Assembly: GCA_964035015.1 (NCBI GenBank)
Contig: OZ036006.1
Location: forward strand, 13,125,445-13,189,444
Length of the DNA: 64,000 bases
Direction of reading: 5' to 3'
Source: Corallium rubrum
Lineage: Eukaryota; Cnidaria; Anthozoa; Scleralcyonacea; Coralliidae
The first letter of the stretch is position 1. Every line of letters begins with the position of its first letter. Positions 59,801-64,000 of the stretch are shown here, one piece after another. A model generated the notes under the pieces. That model worked only from the letters and a program-made list of their open reading frames with translations. It searched no databases and was not told the DNA's origin. The translations under genes and the position numbers were made by a program.

Positions 59801-62800
59801 ATTCCAATCTGACATAGTATAATAAGTGGCGAGGTTGGAATTTAGATTCCAATCTGACATAGTATAATAAGTGGCGAGGTTGGAATTTAGATTCCAATCT
59901 GACATATACTCTAATAAGTGGCGAGGTTGGAATTTAGATTCCAATCTGACATAGTACAATAAGTGGCGAGATTTAGATTCCAATCTGACATACTATAATA
60001 GGTGACGATATTGGAATTTAGATTCCAATCTGACATAGTACAATAAGTGGCGAGATTTAGATTCCAATCTGATATAGTATAATAAGTGGCGAGGTTGGTA
60101 TTTAGATTCCAATCTGACATAGTATAATAAGTGGCGAGATTGGAATTTAGATTGCAATCTGACATAGTATAATAAGTGGCGAGGTTGGAATTTAGATTCC
60201 AATCTGACATAGTATAATAAGTGGCGAGGTTGGAATTTAGATTCCAATCTGACATAGTATAATAAGTGGCGAGGTTGGAATTTAGATTCCAATCTGACAT
60301 ATACTCTAATAAGTGGCGAGGTTGGAATTTAGATTCCAATCTGACATAGTACAATAAGTGGCGAGATTTAGATTCCAATCTGACATACTATAATAGGTGA
60401 CGATATTGGAATTTAGATTCCAATCTGACATAGTATAATAAGTGGCGGGGTTGGAATTTAGATTCCAATCTGACATAGTATAATAAGTGGCGAGATTGGA
60501 ATTTGGATTCCAATCTGACGTAGTATAATAGGTGACGAGATTGGAATTTAGATTCCAATCTGACATAGTATAATAAGTGGCGAGGTTGGAATTTAGATTC
60601 CAATCTGACATAGTACAATAAGTGGCGAGATTTAGATTCCAATCTGACATACTATAATAGGTGACGATATTGGTATTTAGATTCCAATCTGACATAGTAT
60701 AATAAGTGGCGAGGTTGGAATTTAGATTCCAATCTGATATAGTATAATAAGTGGCGAGATTGGAATTTAGATTCCAATCTGACATAGTATAATAAGTGGG
60801 GAGGTTGGAATTTAGATTCCAATCTGACATAGTATAATAAGTGGCGAGGTTGGAATTTGGATTCCAATCTGACATAGTATAATAAGTGGCGAGGTTGGAA
60901 TTTAGATTCCAATCTGACATAGTGTAATAAGTGGCGAGATTGGAATTTATATTCCAATCTGACATAGTATAATAAGTGGCGAGGTTGGAATTTAGATTCC
61001 AATCTGACATAGTATAATAAGTGGCGAGGTTGGAATTTAGATTCCAATCTGACAAAGTATAATAAGTGGCGAGGTTGGAATTTAGATTCCAATCTGACAA
61101 AGTATAATAAGTGGCGAGGTTGGAATTTAGATTCCTATCTGACATAGTATAATAAGTGACGAGATTGGAATTTAGATTCCAATCTGACATAGTATAATAA
61201 GTGACGAGATTTCGATTTCAATCTGACATAGTATAATAGGTGACGTGATTGGAATTTAGATTTCAATCTGACATAGTATAATAAGTGGCGAGATTGGAAT
61301 TTGGATTCCAATCTGACATAGTATAATAAGTGGCGAGATTTAGATTCCAGTCTGACATAGTATAATAAGTGGCGAGATTGGAATTTAGATTCCAATCTGA
61401 CATAGTACAATAAGTGGCGAGATTTCGATTACAATCTGACATAGTATAATATGTGGCGAGATTGGAATTTAGATTCCTATCTGACATAGCATAATAAGTG
61501 GCGAGGTTGGAATTTAGATTCCTATCTGACATAGTATAATAAGTGGCGAGGTTGGAATTTAGATTCCAATCTGACATAGTATAATAAGTGGCGAGATTAG
61601 AATTTAGATTCCAATCTGACATAGTATAATAGGTGACGAGATTGGAATTTAGATTCCAATCTGACATAGTATAATATGTGGCGAGGTTGGAATTTAGATT
61701 CCAATCTGACATAGTATAATAAGTGACGAGATTGGAATTTGGATTCCAATCTGACATAGTATAATAAGTGGGGAGGTTGGAATTTAGATTCCAATCTGAC
61801 ATAGTATAATAAGTGGCGAGGTTGGAATTTGGATTCCAATCTGACATAGTATAATAAGTGGCGAGGTTGGAATTTAGATTCCAATCTGACATAGTGTAAT
61901 AAGTGGCGAGGTTGGAATTTATATTCCAATCTGACATAGTATAATAAGTGGCGAGGTTGGAATTTAGATTCCAATCTGACATAGTATAATAAGTGGCGAG
62001 GTTGGAATTTAGATTCCAATCTGACAAAGTATAATAAGTGGCGAGGTTGGAATTTAGATTCCAATCTGACAAAGTATAATAAGTGGCGAGGTTGGAATTT
62101 AGATTCCTATCTGACATAGTATAATAAGTAGCGAGATTGGAATTTAGATTCCAATCTGACATAGTATAATAAGTGGCGAGGTTGGAATTTAGATTCCAAT
62201 CTGACATAGTATAATAAGTGGCGAGGCTGGAATTTAGATTCCAGTCTGACATAGTATAATAAGTGGCGAGATTGGAATTTAGATTCCAATCTGACATAGT
62301 ACAATAAGTGGCGAGATTTCGATTACAATCTGACATAGTATAATATGTGGCGAGATTGGAATTTAGATTCCTATCTGACATAGTATAATAGGTGACGAGA
62401 TTGGAATTTAGATTCCAATCTGACATAGTATAATATGTGGCGAGGTTGGAATTTAGATTCCAATCTGACATAGTATAATAAATGACGAGATTGGAATTTG
62501 GATTCCAATCTGACATAGTATAATAAGTGACGAGATTGGAATTTGGATTCCAATCTGACATAGTATAATAAGTGGGGAGGTTGGAATTTAGATTCCAATC
62601 TGACATAGTATAATAAGTGGCGAGGTTGGAATTTGGATTCCAATCTGACATAGTATAATAAGTGGCGAGGTTGGAATTTAGATTCCAATCTGACATAGTG
62701 TAATAAGTGGCGAGGTTGGAATTTAGATTCCAATCTAACATAGTATAATAAGTGGCGAGGTTGGAATTTAGATTCCAATCTGACATAGTATAATAAGTGG

Positions 62801-63236
62801 CGAGGTTGGAATTTAGATTCCAATCTGACAAAGTATAATAAGTGGCGAGGTTGGAATTTAGATTCCAATCTGACAAAGTATAATAAGTGGCGAGGTTGGA
62901 ATTTAGATTCCTATCTGACATAGTATAATAAGTAGCGAGATTGGAATTTAGATTCCAATCTGACATAGTATAATAAGTGGCGAGGTTGGAATTTAGATTC
63001 CAATCTGACATAGTATAATAAGTGGCGAGGCTGGAATTTAGATTCCAATCTGACATAGTATAATAAGTGGCGAGGTTGGAATTTAGATTCCAATCTGACA
63101 TAGTATAATAAGTGGCGAGGCTGGAATTTAGATTCCAATCTGACATAGTATAATAAGTGGCGAGGTTGGAATTTAGTTTCCAATCTGACATAGTATAATA
63201 AGTGACGAGGTTGGAATTTAGATTCCAATAAATAAT
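32885..63236 (-). repeat. 45-bp minisatellite, reverse orientation, about 30 kb with higher-order structure
   Basis: Roughly 670-680 units of the same family as 22435-31280, now reverse complemented (CTGACATAGTATAATAAGTG, GCGAG, then the palindrome). Most units are 45 bp and many are 39 bp; other indels shift the frame. Marker variants recur in the same order: GACGAGATTTCGATTCC at about 37860, 39684, 42305, 43547, 45899, 48920, 51543, 57844 and 59170, and CATATACTCTAA at about 40200, 44063, 47090, 49437, 52058, 59907 and 60300. This shows multi-unit blocks of about 1.2-3.0 kb. Open frames of up to 1,689 codons (53021-58090) exist in two frames and are artefacts. Confidence 0.97.
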
Positions 63237-63410
63237 AGTATAAGAAATGGGAAGATTGGAATTTAGATTCCAATAATACGAAGTATAATGTCTTTGGTCT
63301 GGGATTGGAATTTATAGATTGCAATCTCGGATCGAAGATATTATACTATTAAATTGAATGGTTTATCTTATTGGAATCTAAATTCCAATCTCGCCAGTTA
63401 TAAGACGAGA
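63237..63410. repeat. Degenerate right border of the minisatellite, with one inverted unit
   Basis: Two or three strongly diverged minus-orientation units are followed by a hairpin-like segment (ATACTTCG.../...CGAAGATATTATAC). One partial unit in plus orientation lies at about 63,380-63,410 (ATTGGAATCTAAATTCCAAT, CTCGCCAGTTATA). Confidence 0.8.
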
Positions 63411-63477
63411 ATTAAGTTCTAGTTTGAAAATTTTCGCGTTGAATATTCCTTCACTCGACGTCCCATCGTTCATTCAG

Positions 63478-63813
63478 TTAATTATTTATTCTTTTAGAGT
63501 AGTTAATCAGCGTGTTCACGGCTTGTTCGGTCCAATTATGTAGCATTTTCTCTGCGATGTGTCGGTGCACTCCTTCAACTTCCATAACGAATCGAACATA
63601 AGCCTAACGATATGGAAATAAATAAATAATAATGTACTCACAATTATGAAGCGCGAAAAAGAAATACAAGTAATATATAGATAATAATAATATAATACAT
63701 ACCTCAGGGATGAGTACGTCGGTAACATATTCCAACCTCATTGATGTTGTATTATCGCGTTTTTGTTCCGGATCCATGAAAAGACCGATAATGATGTCCA
63801 TGAAATCTTCGTC
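63478..63813 (-). CDS. 3' end (last two exons) of an unidentified gene
   Basis: The upstream exon 63813-63703 (37 codons, acceptor ATAACAG, donor GAG|GTATGT) encodes DEDFMDIIIGLFMDPEQKRD and LEYVTDVLIPE. The last exon 63603-63478 (42 codons with stop, acceptor CGTTAG) encodes AYVRFVMEVEGVHRHIAEKM and ends NYSKRINN. Both are in phase 0 and join without a stop. No domain is recognised with confidence. The 5' part lies beyond the right edge. The gene converges on the KDZ gene with the repeat region between them. Confidence 0.6.
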
Positions 63814-63862
63814 CTGTTATTTAAAGTAAAAGTTTAAGAAACAAAGAAGTTGATTGCTTCAT

Positions 63863-63960
63863 AATTGTCAGTTGTTTGCTGTACAAGCTGTGTTAGTTGA
63901 TAGCGAGTTTTTCTGAGTATTACTAACTAACACAGCTTATACAGCAAACAACTGACAATT
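63863..63960. mobile_element. 98-bp MITE-like hairpin
   Basis: AATTGTCAGTTGTTTGCTGT and GCTGTGTTAGTT are mirrored by AACTAACACAGC and ACAGCAAACAACTGACAATT, with a loop of about 25 bp. It lies in the intron or 5' flank of the minus-strand gene. Confidence 0.8.
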
Positions 63961-64000
63961 GATTGTTTCAGCTGTAAAAAACGTTATTTAATAAATATAC

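Noticed and set aside
22435..63236. CRISPR-like array of regular repeats
   Set aside because: The 45-bp units are contiguous with no unique spacers, the context is eukaryotic and no cas genes are present. It is a minisatellite.

Overview
The window looks like an AT-rich, repeat-laden invertebrate nuclear genome. It has GT-AG introns, many (TA)n tracts, tRNA-derived SINE sequence, MITEs, a Ty3/gypsy retrotransposon, Penelope-like element (PLE) fragments and hammerhead ribozyme motifs. This mix would fit a cnidarian or another aquatic invertebrate, but no marker fixes the species. I see no bacterial gene, CRISPR array, rRNA or functional tRNA.

Layout. 1-4.6 kb: gene-free, with foldback/MITE elements. 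4.6-8.8 kb: a decayed Ty3/gypsy element (gag, protease, RT, RNase H, integrase), broken by stops and frameshifts and split by a 333-bp TTAA-flanked MITE. 8.8-11.5 kb: (TA)n and pentanucleotide tracts, two foldback structures, and a two-copy tandem 229-bp repeat with a consensus type I hammerhead ribozyme in each copy (retrozyme-like). 11.5-12.8 kb: a segment with inverted ends just upstream of the main gene.

12,794-22,434 (+): a spliced gene I reconstruct as 16 exons encoding 935 aa. Every junction is GT-AG, the phases agree and the total is divisible by three. The protein is a KDZ (Kyakuja-Dileera-Zisupton) transposase with an N-terminal CxC-type cysteine cluster and apparently intact catalytic D, D and E. 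Its introns hold MITEs, a SINE, PLE reverse-transcriptase fragments and microsatellites.

22,435-63,236: a 45-bp minisatellite begins at the base after the KDZ stop codon. It runs in + orientation to 31.28 kb, interrupted by a 6,375-bp near-perfect palindrome with a probable 8-bp target-site duplication. A PLE remnant follows (31.28-32.88 kb) with its own hammerhead motif. The minisatellite then continues in the opposite orientation for about 30 kb, with higher-order repeat structure.

63.4-64.0 kb: the last two exons of an unidentified minus-strand gene, convergent with the KDZ gene, and a small MITE hairpin. The many long translations across the minisatellite and the palindrome follow from repeat lengths divisible by three and are not proteins.
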